In this document: positions 13,892 to 28,049 of the stretch, piece after piece
How positions within the stretch are numbered: position 1 is the stretch's first letter
How the letters are laid out: every line of letters begins with the position of its first letter
NCBI GenBank assembly: GCA_030762175.1
Contig: CM060831.1
Location: forward strand, 72,645,501 to 72,709,500
Direction of reading: 5' to 3'
From: Metallyticus violacea
Lineage: Eukaryota > Arthropoda > Insecta > Mantodea > Metallyticidae
DNA length: 64,000 bases
Made by a program: the position numbers and the translations under genes
Notes under the pieces: model-generated
The model's input: the letters and a program-made list of their open reading frames with translations, nothing else
What the model was told of the DNA's origin: nothing
Database searches by the model: none

Positions 13892-14326
13892 TCCCTGTTT
13901 TTTTTATCAAATATTAAACGGACAGCGTTACGCACAGTTTCTGCAACACTTGACCTCTTCTCTGGGGGGCGTAGGAATGGAAACGCGTCTATCAGTGCAT
14001 TCAGTATGATGGCTGCCCCGCACACTTTGCCCATGAGAAGTTGAGGGAGCAAAGTTTATGAATCGGTGGATAGGACGGGGTGATCTTATGAGATGACGAG
14101 CTCGGTGCCCCGATTAAATGCCGTTAGACTACTTTCTCTGGGGTGAGTGGAAGACAGAGTGAATCAGGAATTCCCAACAGCACCAGAGAATATGAAACAG
14201 CGTATTACCGCGGCGTGTGCGGCATTATCTGTAGAAAAACTACAATCTGTGCAACGCTAGGTTGTTCACCGTCTCCACAAGTGTATTGATGGAAACGGTT
14301 GCCACTTTGGACATCTGCTAAAGTGA
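13892..14326 (+). pseudogene. Transposase relic, C-terminal half (DDE-type)
   Basis: Reading the plus strand with frame changes gives LNGQRYAQFLQ from 13914, GVGMETRL, a degraded PAHFA-like block, FMNRWIGRG near 14060, then PLDYFLWG near 14125. After another frame change it reads ENMKQRITAACAALS, VVHRLHKCIDGNGCHFGHLL and a stop at 14324-14326. These blocks occur in the same order in arthropod DDE transposases that carry a DUF4817-like N-terminus (RWIGRRGP...SPDLTPLDFFLWG...CIDxxGxHFEHLL, from family knowledge). At least five stops or frame changes make it non-functional. The upstream frame 13582-13917 lies inside the element but I cannot align it confidently. The gene lies entirely between the element's inverted repeats, as expected. 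Confidence 0.75.
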
Positions 14327-14496
14327 CACAGTTTCATCAGACAAAAGTTACTGATTATTTGTGAGTATTTCTGTGCTGGATATAATTTACAAATGTGAAG
14401 TTTCTTTGAGCCATAGGCCACAAGTAATTTTGTTTAGAAAAGTAAAACCCATTCTGTCATCACTAATTAATCTCTAGTTTTCAGTTTACTATCACA

Positions 14497-14638
14497 ACAT
14501 ACATATTCCATTAAAAAAATATAGCTTTGAGTTGAAAGATTTTTTCCCCCTCCTTTCTGGATTGTGCATACGCAAATAGATTTTTCACACCTTGTTTCAT
14601 TTCAAAAATATTTGAAGTCGGTTAAGTGAGGCAGCCGG
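14497..14638 (-). repeat. Right terminal inverted repeat of the 13.3-kb transposon
   Basis: Reverse complement of the left arm at 13300-13480, ending at the TATA at 14639-14642. Confidence 0.75.
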
Positions 14639-14879
14639 TATATTAAGCAATATGCCTCACATGAATAAATGTAAATGGTAAACCTATACATGTATCAGTG
14701 CTACAGTTTAGAAATAAAGAAACATATATAAATTAAATCATCTAAGTACTCTGAAGTATTATGCAAAATATTTTTTTCTCTTATTTAGAGCAGTTATTCG
14801 TTCATATTACAGCACTAGATCAACATAAAAACCGTTAGAATTAATATATCTTTATTTTTCTAGTATTTTTGGTAGCCTC

Positions 14880-15560
14880 TTGCATTGGGCGACATTTTTT
14901 GCGTACGGGCTAAGAGCAAAGGAACATCAGTCAATCCGAGAATTAGAACATGTGATGAATAGTGAACAGGCAACCATCGTGCGACATTTGCATTCCATGG
15001 GCAGGGTTAAAAATCCCGGTATATGGATACCACACGCTTTAAGTGAAAATAGCAAAAATCAAGGGGTAGCCATTTGCGTATCTCCGCTTGCTCGTAATCG
15101 GTTAGCTCTTGAATCACATCGACCACTTATATCCAAAAATATTACTAGTGGCGAAAAATGCTGCCAACATCAAAAAATATAAAAATTTCTGAGTCTTAAC
15201 AAAAGACACCTTGTGCAAAAAGTTCTCCATCCATATTGTCAACAACTCACGACACCTGAAGAAAAATGACGGAGAAAACTGTATCAAGTGTTGCTGCAAC
15301 AGATACATGTCTATACTCCGCTAACATACAGGAGCTTGGTTTAGAGGTGATCTTGTGCTCTCAGACTTCTAACTTTTACCGTTCTCTATCCAACAATCGT
15401 CGAGCGAATTCTTCCCATAATGAATATCCTTCACAAAATTGGTTTGGAAGCCTCTTCAGCTCCAAACCAGCATATTTCTTCAGACGTGGAATCAAGAAAC
15501 TAGCACAGCTTTGGGGCAGAGTCATAAATAATGGAGGATTCATTTCTGTTTGCTGTGTAT
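14880..15560 (+). pseudogene. Mariner transposase relic
   Basis: A 100-codon open frame from 14880 contains SIRELEHVMNSEQATIVRHL, then HSMGRVKNPGIWIPHALSE, matching the second helix-turn-helix and linker of mariner transposases (TTRELAxxL...TIxRHLHxMGKVxKLGxWVPHALSE). It continues RNRLALESHRPLISKNITSG, where the family has RHRLAxxxHRxFLxRIVTGDE, so the first catalytic aspartate block is altered and then lost. After about 80 unreadable bases a second frame (15266 on) reads QELGLEVILCS, SNFYRSLSNN and SSKPAYFFRRGIKKLAQLWG, then VINNGG, the mariner C-terminus, with the PYSPDLAP block deleted in frame. Terminal repeats are not visible. It is a dead, internally deleted copy. Confidence 0.8.
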
Positions 15561-17335
15561 CTCAAATAAACATTTTTATCACAGCCAAAAAATACTACGA
15601 ATTTATGCGTCAACCAAAAATACAACTGCCCTTGAACTTTCAGTGTCATTATGTCATCTACGTGTACGTAAATGTTAAAAATTACCAGAGATAAAGAACA
15701 TGCTTGCTACATAATTTATTTATTTTTACCTAATTATTGTCAATCCTCTGTAATAACTCTCTTCAGGAAACCAGCTTTGATATTCCACAAGCTACTGCTT
15801 CTTAAACTGCCGAAAGTCTAATCTATAAATTATACGGATCGTTCTCTATTAGTTTTACCACTATAATAAAGCACTTTTTAAAGCCATATTCTTTTTCTTA
15901 AAATATTTTTAAGATAAAATATTTTTTCATTATAATATACATTATATTGTTGTAATACAGTGAAAGCAGTTTACACAATTCAGCCATTTGGGATGAGACC
16001 CCGTGTTGGTGGCTGTGTTTTCTTTTGTAGCCGCAGCGCTCAAGCACTTCACTATTTAAAACTAGATATAAATATTAAATAACAGAATTTGACGAGTATC
16101 ATTTCTCCGTCACTAATGAACCTAACCTCGGTTCGAATGTGCAAGTTTTCCATTAAGTGAAGGTTAGTTTAATGTACTCTGCTTTTCAATGCCTCCCCAA
16201 AGTTAAATATTATACATGGTAAGATTTGGGGAACGAGAAGTCCATAAACAAGAGTAAATTCTGCGCAATTTAGTCATAGATTGATAGAGCAGTCTTCGAT
16301 TTTTCCGGCTAGTCACAGCGTGTTTCATTAAACTTCTTTGATATTTTTACTGTTGTTTTTCGAGTAGACTGCCAGGAAATTTACGCGTAAATATCTGTCT
16401 CGTTTTGTCTTAGACTTTCTGTACCTGATGTATGTCTTGAGGATGAATATACGACGAGGCAGCGAATATCTTTCCACTGTACATCACACTGCAATATTTA
16501 ATGAAGTGTCACTCGCGACTGTACAATACAATTGCCCAACCTGCCGAAATTAGCTCGCAAGTGACTAGAAGATAGATTGTGTCACGCGGGGATTCTCAGC
16601 AATTAGAGAGGTAAGTCTGATTGTAGATCGATCCATCGTAGGACACAAATATCCCTATAAAAGCACAATATTAGTATAGTAAATAATTGCTGCTTATTAG
16701 AACTTTTATAAAATAATAAAACAATTAAACGCCCTGTATATGTACATAATTACATAAGAACGCAATGGGCAAGAGCGTTTAATTAAACCGTATCTCTTAT
16801 TACCTTTCAGTTTTTTTTCTCTAGATATTCTTGTAAATGCCGCTTGATACTGACATTTTGTTGATGTAGTATGATTATTTCTTTACATTTAAATAAATTC
16901 ACCCTTCAAAACAAAAAGTTTAAAGGAAACCAATGCAAAAATAACAATAAATACTCTCGATTATCATTGTTAATGATATTATTGAATTACTATTCCAATT
17001 AATAAGATGTTTATAATAAAAGCAATATAAAAGTGTGATACAGAATGTATTCCTTTAGATGTTCTTTACCATATTGTGTCGGTGATGTGCGTTCATCCTT
17101 CCATGCAACTTCTTATTATAGAACACGTAATCGTTTTAAAATCATGTTTATATTTATTTTCATGGCTAATGTATCGAAATTGAATACAAAAATTAGAAAA
17201 TCCCACTATTCTTGTTATTCGATTTTGCAAGAAATATTTATCGCACTTTTTCTAATAAAAACATAAAATGTAACAAAAGCAGATGTAATAATGTTTCCTG
17301 AATCGAAAACTAGATGGGAAAAAATAATACGTCTA
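15560..17335. other. Spacer; possible splice-donor-like site
   Basis: No gene recognised. A less AT-rich patch at about 16280-16640 ends in GAGAGGTAAGT at 16606-16616, a strong match to an insect 5' splice site. Without a linked acceptor or reading frame it is only a hint. Confidence 0.35.
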
Positions 17336-17344
17336 TGAATTTTA

Positions 17345-17565
17345 ATGATATACTTATCATTAGTGATCTGTCTGTTGATCTTGAGGTCCTGGGCTCGATT
17401 TGCGGTTCTACTGCGGTTTAGAGTTCACACAGTCTCGTGAGGACAATTGAGGAGATACTAATTGGTCCTGGGTTATCTGAGATGCCATTTGGCCGACCTC
17501 TTTGGCACCATCTATGGGAACCAACTCCAGAGACCTTGACGTTTCACAACTGTAGTACTCGAACA
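17345..17565 (+). repeat. tRNA-derived SINE-like repeat (related to the 46.6-kb copy)
   Basis: The head TTGATCTTGAGGTCCTGGGCTCGATTTGCGG has the layout of a degraded tRNA anticodon arm followed by a B box (positions about 17371-17402). Comparable words (GATCTTGTGGTCAGC, CCTGGGTTCGAATTCC) occur in the minus-strand SINE at 46.6 kb. About 150 bases of less AT-rich body follow. No target-site duplication was found. Confidence 0.45.
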
Positions 17566-17569
17566 TGGT

Positions 17570-20040
17570 TATTCTAAAATCTAAGAATGTAATAAAAAAG
17601 TAATTTTCACGCAGTAAATAATTTGAACAGCTCTAACGTTTAAATTAGACAGATTCAAGTTTAAGAGTAGTTATTTGTTTTCTGTTTGAGAAAGAAGAGA
17701 GAATTATGGGGGGATAGTCTTCTGTATTTGACACTGATATAAGACTTTAAACCAAAGACTAGGTTCAAAATCAGAATCTTTAACAGGGAAGAACAGAGTT
17801 TTAAATGTAGCTCTAATCACAAAATAATTTAACACTATTATGAAAGATATATGTTAGTCTCAACACTTAATTAACATAATAAATAGCCTGATGGCAGCTG
17901 TAAATAATAACAAAGGCAGGAAATAGTAAAACAGGAGGGGTTTTAATTAGTATTTCATTCTCTTTTGTTAAATAAATATACTAGCATCATTATTTCAAAA
18001 TGAGTTTTGCTTTAATATATTAAATTATGAATGCTTAAATATATTAATTTAACTTTTTAATATAGTATATGGAATTCATGCAGAAAGATGAAGCTAATGA
18101 TAAACATTGCATAATAAAGAAAGTGCACATAAGTTATAATACTTATAACAATAATGAGGGAAAATAATTAATTTGGGGAAAATTCTGTATTAAGAGTAAA
18201 AATTGTAGTTAATAACAGACCAATGAAACAGGTTACAGGGGTATCAATCTGTATTGTGAATTTAAAGACAAGATGTGAGCGATATTTCTAATTTCAACCA
18301 ATTTTATTGATACTCACAATGTATAGCATTGTCTAAAAAATATAACAATGCATCTCATAATAAATAATTTTAATTAGTTGTTAATTTATATTCCTTGCCC
18401 GTTGACATTAAACCTTACACGTAAAAGATTTAGAAATTTCTGAAATACTTTTATTATTTTTATAATTAGCAGGATCATTTCTCAAAGGTAAATTTTATTT
18501 TAGTGATAGAATTGAAAATATCGTCATCTTTCTTGCATAAATCACAAAATCAAAGATAATATGATTTTGTTGTTTATGCTTGACTAAAACATGTAAAATC
18601 TTAACTTAAGGCATCTGTTACATACAGGATATTACTTCGTGAATTCTGCTAGTTATAAATCTTCCATTCCTTAATATCTACAATAGCTAAAATCTCAAAA
18701 AAGTAATTTGGAACTTATGTGCATTTATTTAATGGTTATTTCTAAATTTTATGAAACTGTCATTCAAATTGGACAGAAAAAATCATTTAAGAAGAATATT
18801 TTAATATATAAAACACTAAAAGAAACCTGAAGGGTAAAGTGGCTAAAAGATTAAATTTTCTGTTCTTGATTAACATAAATTCAGAATATATGTTGTTTAT
18901 AGCTTGAAATATTTTACAGTATAAATAAGGCATTAGGGAGAGAGACTAGGATCCCTTTAAATGTAAGTGAGATACGCCTTTTACTCTGTTATTCTGACAT
19001 TTCAAACTGTTTAGTTTGCGTGGCGCCATTGATACTCTTTTGTTCTACTGATAGCTTTGATTTCATGTGGAGAATGTTTGTTTTGTTTATTGAGTTAGCT
19101 CTTTTTGTGATTGTGATTGTTTCTCAGACTTAGCAGGCTACACGATAAAGAAATTAGTGTGTTTTAGAAAAGAAACTATAGCGATTAGAGATTCACAATA
19201 TCTATGAAAGCGAACACTATCATATACCTTAGCAGTTCCCTACATATTAGTGAAAAGTAAGGTTAGGTGTTCAGGTAGAAAACTAGGTAAAAGCAGTTAG
19301 AGTGGTATAACCAAGGGCAAAGCATAAGGTAAATATAATACTGCAAATGGAAGCATAGTCATTATAAATAATGTAAATACTGTTCTTGAACCAAGCAACA
19401 TAAGTCAAGAAACTGAAAGTAACAACCACATATATTGCGTTAAATATCAATTGAAATTATCTCGAAAAAAAAAACCGTTTTCTAAAATGCGTTTATTTTT
19501 CTTGGAAAGTATAATAATACGAAGTTACCTTGCAACGTTAAATGCACTGAACTACAATTATAGTTTGTTAGTATGATGCATTCTATAAAACTGAATATTT
19601 TAGTCTAAAATTGGAGTGTAAATTTGCTTTGTCTTCTTCTTTAATATTTAAAAACTGAAATAATGTTCGCAGTTAAGTTACTGTAGTTCAATGGCATGCA
19701 ATATATTATTTATTTGTCGGAAAATATATAATTCAGGTAGTTTCTGAAAAAAAAAGAAAAAGAAAAAAGAAAAGAAAATCATATTTTTTCATTTGTCTTT
19801 CCACATTTTCCATAAATCAATATTTTTAAGACAAACTATAATCATATAAATCTTTAAATATAATGAAATAGTAAAATTACTATACTTATCTATCAATTAA
19901 GTCCAAGAAATGTGGACGTTCAAATTAGTCATACAGTTTTCGCTCCCCTTAATACGTTGAAAAATATAAAGTGGAAAATTAACGAGAGTTTTTAGATTAC
20001 TGAATATACATTTTTAACATTAAGAACAATCCAATTTAGT
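17570..20040. other. AT-rich sequence, no gene seen
   Basis: Very AT-rich. An A-rich (A4-8G)n stretch lies at 19747-19778. Nothing else is supported. Confidence 0.55.
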
Positions 20041-20214
20041 GCTCTTATTTTTTTCCCCTTTCTTTAGAGCACATTTGAGATATTAAGGTCTCTTTGTATC
20101 CAATCTGGAGCCAATACACTGCTTTACACTCCAAGCAAGCGTCTCTCATGAGTTGCTGCACTAAACACACTTCATATTGAATTTGTTCATAACAGTCGTA
20201 ATTGCTACATCGAA

Positions 20215-20330
20215 TTTTTAGAAGAGGCAAATGGTTAACACTGCTCGCCTCTCATAGAGGTGTCCCAATATCAATGCTAGCTACCGCATGTCGGATATGT
20301 GGAGGACAAACCGTCATACATTCCGCCATG
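20215..20330 (+). repeat. Weak tRNA-like repeat fragment
   Basis: The segment AAATGGTTAACACTGCTCGCC followed by CTCATAGAGGTGTCCCAATATCAATGC resembles an eroded A box, anticodon arm and B box of a tRNA-headed SINE. No second copy was found in the window, so the call is tentative. Confidence 0.25.
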
Positions 20331-20399
20331 GCTTCATTAACACCACCATCATCTAGGATAAACGATCTACCGGTGGTCGGTACGTGATTGTAAACTGAC

Positions 20400-21121
20400 T
20401 ACCCTTATGCCCTCTGCTGTCCGAGAGCAGAACTTCTTTCCCTGTCCTGTATTAAAATACTTCTATAATGCTATTACGCACATGCACCAGTCAATTGTGC
20501 AATTTTTTTTTGAAAAGCAAAACAAATACTTCTTGCTCCAAATTATGCCGTTCAATATTAGTGTTTCATTTAACTATATTATTTTGAGGCAATGAAAAAA
20601 AAAACTGTTAAGGGTAGATGAAAAACTCAAAATATTAGAACGATGTTGTTATGAAGTATGAGTACTTTACTTTACTTTAATTAAGTAGAATGTCTCATGG
20701 CGCAGCCTTCTACATCTGTAAGGGCATAGGCTGAAATCAGCTTGAGTGGAAAGAACTTTGATACAGCATGGCTAGTGGTGCTGGAACCAGTTCCCATACT
20801 TCTCAACCGAGCGGATGAATCGTCAACAGAACTCGACTGCTCTACACGACACTAATAAATTACAAGACTATATAGGCAGAAACGTTCTAGATCTATTTTC
20901 AAATATAGATCTTTTCTTTCGAAAAAAAAAATATAGGTATGATTAAACACGGAAGTTTGAAGAGGAATGTAACAAATTGATTGGCTGCAACTGGTAACTA
21001 AAGACCAGTATGAACAAGACTGACAATGAAGCAAAAACAGGCAATACATCTGTTGGAACAGAGAACAAGAGTTATGTTGAAAAACATTTGGCGTACTATA
21101 GTAGTACTAATGGTTTAGTGC
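20400..21121. other. Spacer, no gene seen
   Basis: A few short frames without motifs. A slightly GC-richer patch at about 20690-20830 is unassigned. Confidence 0.5.
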
Positions 21122-22805
<1,684 letters not shown>

Positions 22806-22827
22806 TCTCGTGCTCTCTGTCTCTGTC

Positions 22828-22862
<35 letters not shown>

Positions 22863-22863
22863 G
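22806..22863 (+). repeat. (CT)n-rich microsatellite
   Basis: TCTCTGTCTC words grade into a pure CT run, ending before GTTACTC. Confidence 0.95.
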
Positions 22864-22864
22864 T

Positions 22865-23866
22865 TACTCTAGTATCAGCCATGCACCTAACCTAAACTAC
22901 GCATAATTGGAGAGCTTGGCCCCTGTTTGGATGTATGCTCCATCCCCCATTGTATTTTATGCTCCAATTGCATTTCCAGCGACACTTTCTGCATCTGTGC
23001 TTGTAGTACGTGCTGAAAATAAAGGCTTTCAAAGTACGACAAGTTTATCAAAAAGATTCAAGGTACACCTTCTGCTCCAAGCTACGTACTACAACTACCG
23101 CTCGTTAAATGTGCACCCTGTATATGTGTAAGATACACGAGGCATTCTATTAGATTTGAAACGAGGTGTCATGCAGGTAGTATAGCCTGTAGGTTATAGT
23201 GGCGTAGCAGTGAATATGCTTTGTACTCGAATGCGGGCATATCAGCACCTGTCCGCTGCACACGCCCTGGCTACCACTTTAACGAGAGATAGAGTCGATG
23301 TCAACATACATAATTCATTTGCTGTGAGAATCTCGTCAGTTGTCCGTCATTCACAGCCATAGCCACTGGGAGTAGCACAGCACAGTTCTGGCAAAGTAGA
23401 GCAAGGATTAAGGGGCGAAAACACACACAAACAAATATATACAGAACCTAACACCAGGCAGTTTTCCCAGCGCCCCAGTAATTACAAGATTTAATATTGG
23501 AAATGCGTCAGCCATGTCTACCGCTAACCCAAGTCCAAAAAAATATTTTTTTTGTAAAATTTGCCAACATACCACTTTGCTGTAGGCAACGCAAAAATTT
23601 ACAAAAATATTTGCTAATGCGGAACAGAAGGTAAATCTACATACAAAGACTACGATAACTTCCAAGTGTAATCACTTATTCAAAAGACCATTTTAACAAA
23701 ATAAATAATTGGAAACTACATTACTTAACTTCATTGTGGGCTACATTAAAGTAGCTGACCTTGGACCTGCGGTTTCATAGTTAGAGTGAAATAGAGGAAG
23801 TTTGGTGAAATTTGCGGTATACTTCAATGTGCACAGGTACAGTCAAAACAGAAAAAAGTAGTAGCA
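22865..23866. other. Spacer with less AT-rich patches, no gene seen
   Basis: 22900-23120 and 23160-23400 are less AT-rich than their surroundings and may be old repeat copies, but I recognise no family. The minus frame 23408-23665 has no motif. Confidence 0.45.
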
Positions 23867-23867
23867 A

Positions 23868-24062
23868 CATTTTTTATTTATGTGGTTTATTTAAGGCCTC
23901 TCTTCAACATCTCTGTTTATTAGCGTCCAATTCAAGTTTCGGTGTGTAACGGCCGATAAATAAGTCTCTGCTTTTTGGTTTTGGGATAATTTTAGCTGCC
24001 ATAAATCTATGTCACGGACTCGAGGCTTACTTTCCTTTCGAAGGAAGCCATACCTCTAAAAT
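23868..24062 (-). repeat. SINE family A copy, 5'-truncated
   Basis: On the minus strand it matches the body and tail of the well-preserved copy at 60.26 kb. Shared words include TATGGCTTCCTTCG, AGTAAGCC in place of GGTAAAGCC, GGCCGTT, TGGACGCT, and a tail GAGAGGCCTTAAATAAA in place of GAGCGTCCATAAATAAA. The tRNA-like head is absent. Confidence 0.75.
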
Positions 24063-24780
24063 CTAAAGAGGAAGCAGTATTTACTAATTTTTACAATAGT
24101 TTTAACGGCTTTGAACTCTTTGTTGCAACAACAAAACTTCTGTTCATTTCTATATAGTTTCTGATTCAAGGGACATTAGTCGCTATTCTTTTCATTTTCA
24201 CTGTAATAATACTACCGTGAAGATTATAATCGCTAGTTTAAGTATATTTAAGGAAACACTAGTCTATGACACTAAGAAGATAAATGTATTCTTTGCATTA
24301 ACTTCATAAGCACGTTTTCCACGCTGCTCTTCTAAATTTTGGTATATATGCCTTAAGGTTCTTTATATATGTATGGGCAACACATTTAATAATAACTATT
24401 CACACAACATTTTCTCAGTATATTTTTCCTAAGTTCTTATGCTGTAGATAACAAAAATATTAATAAATTATTTAATTTACGTATTCCATTATGCATTGTG
24501 TTTGAACTTTAATAAATGTACACACAAATCAACCACAAGATTTTTATCATTAGGTGAAATAATTTTAAAAAATATGTAGTTTAGTTTATGGTGTGTTAAA
24601 TTTATTATAAAATATATGAAAAATAATAGTACGTAATTGTTTTTTCATTGCATTTATTCATTCTCCTTTTGTATTACGTAAACCCCCTGGGTATCACACA
24701 CCAATACCCGCGTCAGTCGCCTGTTGGATATCTATTTACTCTCAGCACACACATAGTACACATGCATACTGAAGGGCTCC
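24063..24780. other. AT-rich sequence, no gene seen
   Basis: No recognisable feature. Confidence 0.55.
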
Positions 24781-25010
24781 CTAAATGGATGGAAAATTTT
24801 ATGTCAGAGCTGCCTCGATGACATCACAACGGATGGAATGATGGAATGGAAAGCGAAGCCGTGGCAGGAAAATACTAACACGCCTTTTTCCTTTTCTTAA
24901 AATGGAATGACGAAAACCACGGAAACTCTCATGTTAATCTGCCGCAGGATTTGAACCCAGGACATTCCGAATACGAGTCCCAAGCGTATCGGCCAGAGCC
25001 AACCTGATTA
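24780..25010 (-). repeat. SINE family D copy (tRNA-headed)
   Basis: On the minus strand the head reads GCCGATACGCTTGGGACTCG, then GTCCTGGGTTCAAATCC, a tRNA anticodon region and B box. The body (TTTCCGTGGTTTTCGTCATT, then GCCACGGCTTCGCTTTCC) is of the kind common in insect SINEs. A second copy of the head is at 31.67 kb on the plus strand. The 3' limit is approximate. Confidence 0.6.
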
Positions 25011-25019
25011 ATAATATTA

Positions 25020-25530
25020 AATAACTGGTTACAAAATACAGTATGTTTTTGTAATACAAATTAAAAGTTAGAACTACATTAAATATCAATGCCAATTTTT
25101 GTAAACTTTTTAGTATCATACGTTAAAATTTATTTAGATCATTGCATTCATAAAAATAAAAAAATGTTATATTTTAAAAATAAACTTTCACTTCCATTTT
25201 TTTTTTAAATATGAGAGAGCATGAGTCTTCTGACCCTGCGGATTGATAGCTAGGCAACCTGCATTTTACAGTCCATGGGAAATGCAGGTGCTCTCAAGTG
25301 ACCCGTTGCATTCACCAGATATATAAGAAGATCTATAAGAAAGATTACCTTTATCTACGTGTACATATTGCTCAAGTGCTACACCTATACACGCGTTTGC
25401 TTATTATGTTCAATAAAGCAAATTTTTAGTCATTTATGATTAAATTGGAATTTAGATAACAGGATTTTTACATTAATAAATATTCCTCTCTTCCGTGCTA
25501 GAAAACTATTCAATAACGTATACTTTTATG
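25020..25530. other. AT-rich spacer
   Basis: A less AT-rich patch at 25210-25320 is unassigned; nothing else is visible. Confidence 0.5.
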
Positions 25531-25535
25531 GTTAG

Positions 25536-25605
25536 TATTTGAACTCCTGACCTTCACTGTTAAAAGCCAAGCGCTCGCACAGTGCAACGCAAACCAGAAC
25601 ACGTC
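25536..25605 (-). repeat. tRNA-Lys-like remnant
   Basis: On the minus strand the order GTTGCACTGTGCGAGCGCTT, GGCTTTTAACAGTG, AGGTCAGGAGTTCAAATACT resembles the D arm, anticodon arm (loop containing TTT) and B box of a lysine tRNA. The arms pair poorly, so it is a tRNA-derived repeat or pseudogene rather than a working tRNA. Confidence 0.35.
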
Positions 25606-25609
25606 GAGA

Positions 25610-28045
25610 GGTGCATAGCACGCAATTCGGTCGAAGTTGATAAGACACGGGGAACAGTGCTTTCGGGTTAGTCTGTAACATGCTGGGAGTGTATAACTTA
25701 ACCATTCGCATAATGAGTGAATATTGCTGAGTTTCTATACTGGAAGATTGTTGGTTAAAATTTCTAAGCGGAAAGGCATTGTTTTTATTCACGTCCGTTT
25801 GTTTGAGAAAATTTGCTAATCGCAATATCTATAACTGAAGTCCAAAGTCTTAACTTCATCCCTTAAAAAGGCTATTATTACACGCTCTCTCAGTGTGGAT
25901 AGTATCTGGACTTGAGTTGTGTCATGATAATGTATATTTATTAGAAATAATATGCTATTACGTGTAACACTTTCAAAATGTTTAAGAAAAGATTACAAAC
26001 ACAAGATTTCATATAGCTACATTAACAGAGCATCTCATGATCAAGTTTTTTAATTTTTAACAGTTTTAAATCCATATATTCATTCATAGATATTACTAAT
26101 ATTCGTAGTATATCCTAAGAACATTTGTGTATTTTCATTGTAAATTAATGTTAGTAAATTTCTGTTCATAATTTTATCTCGTTTATACCTATATACAATA
26201 TGTGCGTTTCAATAGCTCTCGGCCAGCAGGTTTTCCGTCTAACTTTCAAACTAATGAGAGTATAACAATGAAATTTGTCTACAACATACCTTCGCATATG
26301 AACAGAATGGCAAGCTACTCAATAGCTCGCGAAGACTATTTGTTTATTAGCTGAACTTGACACTAGTATGATGCATATACTGTGTCGTTAGTAGACACCA
26401 ACAGAGTCCATGTATTTATGTTATGTGCAATGCAATACGAATGGCACAGAATAACGTAGTAAGGAACCGTACATCTGCAGTGGCAATACTATCTACAGCT
26501 TTAGGGACATTTTTATATTGCAGATTTTCCTAAATTCCACTAAATAACACTACATTTGCATTTAAATTCAATTCCTTACCTAGCGCCACTCTTTCATTCT
26601 TTCTTACTCGTTCACAAATGTAGAAAACTACAATAGTTTTAAATATATTGTAATATTTTAAAACCTAACCTAACCTAACCTAACTTCCACTCGCAGTCAG
26701 CAATCTAAAATATGGTATGTTATGTTCAGAGACTGAGGTCATACCTGAGGTCATGAACAGTCAAACTATTTTGATTCGACTGAGGCAATGAAGTCCCATT
26801 CCTAGAAAGAACTATTTTAAGTGCTATTCACCTTGTCGAAGGATTTCACATATAGAGTCGTTGCTGGACAACGCATTCATTATTGTTTTGAAGAGCAGCG
26901 ACTTGGAAACGGATAACAAAACTTCGATTTGTTAATTAAAAGAGAACCAATATTTACCGTGAACCGTCCCGACACAAACAATTACATTGTGGGCTGGATG
27001 ACGTGCAATTTTCTGAAGCCACGTTAAATGACTTACTCAATATGTCAGGAAGAGCAGTTGTAGAGTCATTAATACTCTAGAGCTCTAATATTAAGCAAAA
27101 GAAAGTTCAGATAATTTCACGGGTGTTATATTAACATTACAAAAAGGAGAAACGGCAATTGATAAGAAAATTTGGATAACATCTGGGAAATTTGCAGCAA
27201 ACGGAACACGATAGTTGGTTGTTTTACGTGTTGGGGAGTATAATTGGAAGTAGGAATATGTCGCCTTGAAGCTAACTTTCATTACTAGGGTTACTGTTTA
27301 GGAATCTTTGCCGAGTTCAATTCAAACATTCTGTCAGTTTTTGAACAGACAGACTTCCTATGTTTTAAGTAGAGCTGTTGAGGACCATAAGGGAATAATT
27401 GTATTTATTGCTATGTCAAATAGAGAATAAAAAGAAGTATTTATGTCAAATTATTGCAAAAAGAAGCATTCACTGCAACTTATACGAGGTGATTCTCTTT
27501 CTAGCGTTCTATAAAAATGTTTTATGCTATTTAGATAATGGCTTGAAAATGTATATGCACGGAGTAGCAGGGTCGCCTTATAATTTTTTAGAATAGGTGT
27601 CCATATTGCTCTGTAAGTGCAATAAAAGCAGAGCTCTTTAGCAGTCGACTATACCCGAATGCTAAGAACGTGCTAACTAGTACTCATCCATTTTCTTTGA
27701 AAATTGTGTTCTTTATTTCACTGGCTATTATTGCTAAATACTTTACTTTATATAGGTACACAAGCAGAGGGGAAAATAAAACACACCTATTGTATTTAAA
27801 TGCCCTCATTACTATCTCAGAAATCTTATTTAAGTTCCTGAATAGCTGTACAAGTGTGTTTTAAAGTTTAAAAATGCACATAAAATCAACCAATATAATT
27901 TGTTTCATGTAATTTTGCATGCATGATACTGAAAGTATTGATTCGATAATTTTTATAGTCTAATATGATTATTGTGGTGCCAGATTCTCAAAACAGTTCC
28001 CCAAATGAAGGGGACACAACAGTTTTTGCTTCCACCCTACTTTAG
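25610..28045. other. AT-rich sequence, no gene seen
   Basis: Apart from the short telomere-type tract at 26664-26684, listed separately, no gene or repeat family is recognised. Open frames such as 25532-25825 (-) and 27091-27282 (-) have no motif. Confidence 0.5.
26664..26684 (-). repeat. Interstitial telomere-type repeat (TTAGG)n
   Basis: Four and a fifth copies of CCTAA on the plus strand, i.e. TTAGG on the minus strand, the canonical insect telomere unit. Too short to be a chromosome end. Confidence 0.85.
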
Positions 28046-28049
28046 CACA

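Larger units (their letters stand above)
13300..14638 (+). mobile_element. Tc1/mariner-superfamily DNA transposon with long inverted repeats
   Basis: Both ends of this 1.34-kb element are visible. The left end reads CAGCGTGTCTCACCTAAC and the right end, reverse-complemented, reads CCGGCTGCCTCACTTAAC. Both are flanked by TATA, consistent with a TA target duplication. The similarity continues inward through the shared block TTGAAATGAAAC and further, for about 180 bp on the left (to 13480) and 140 bp on the right (from 14497). The left arm carries about 40 extra bases. Between the arms lies a decayed transposase on the plus strand, listed separately. Non-identity of the arms and many stops point to an old insertion. 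Confidence 0.75.

Noticed and set aside
16645..16660. TATA box (CCTATAAAAGC) as a host promoter
   Set aside because: A single motif in AT-rich DNA with no initiator, frame or transcript evidence nearby.
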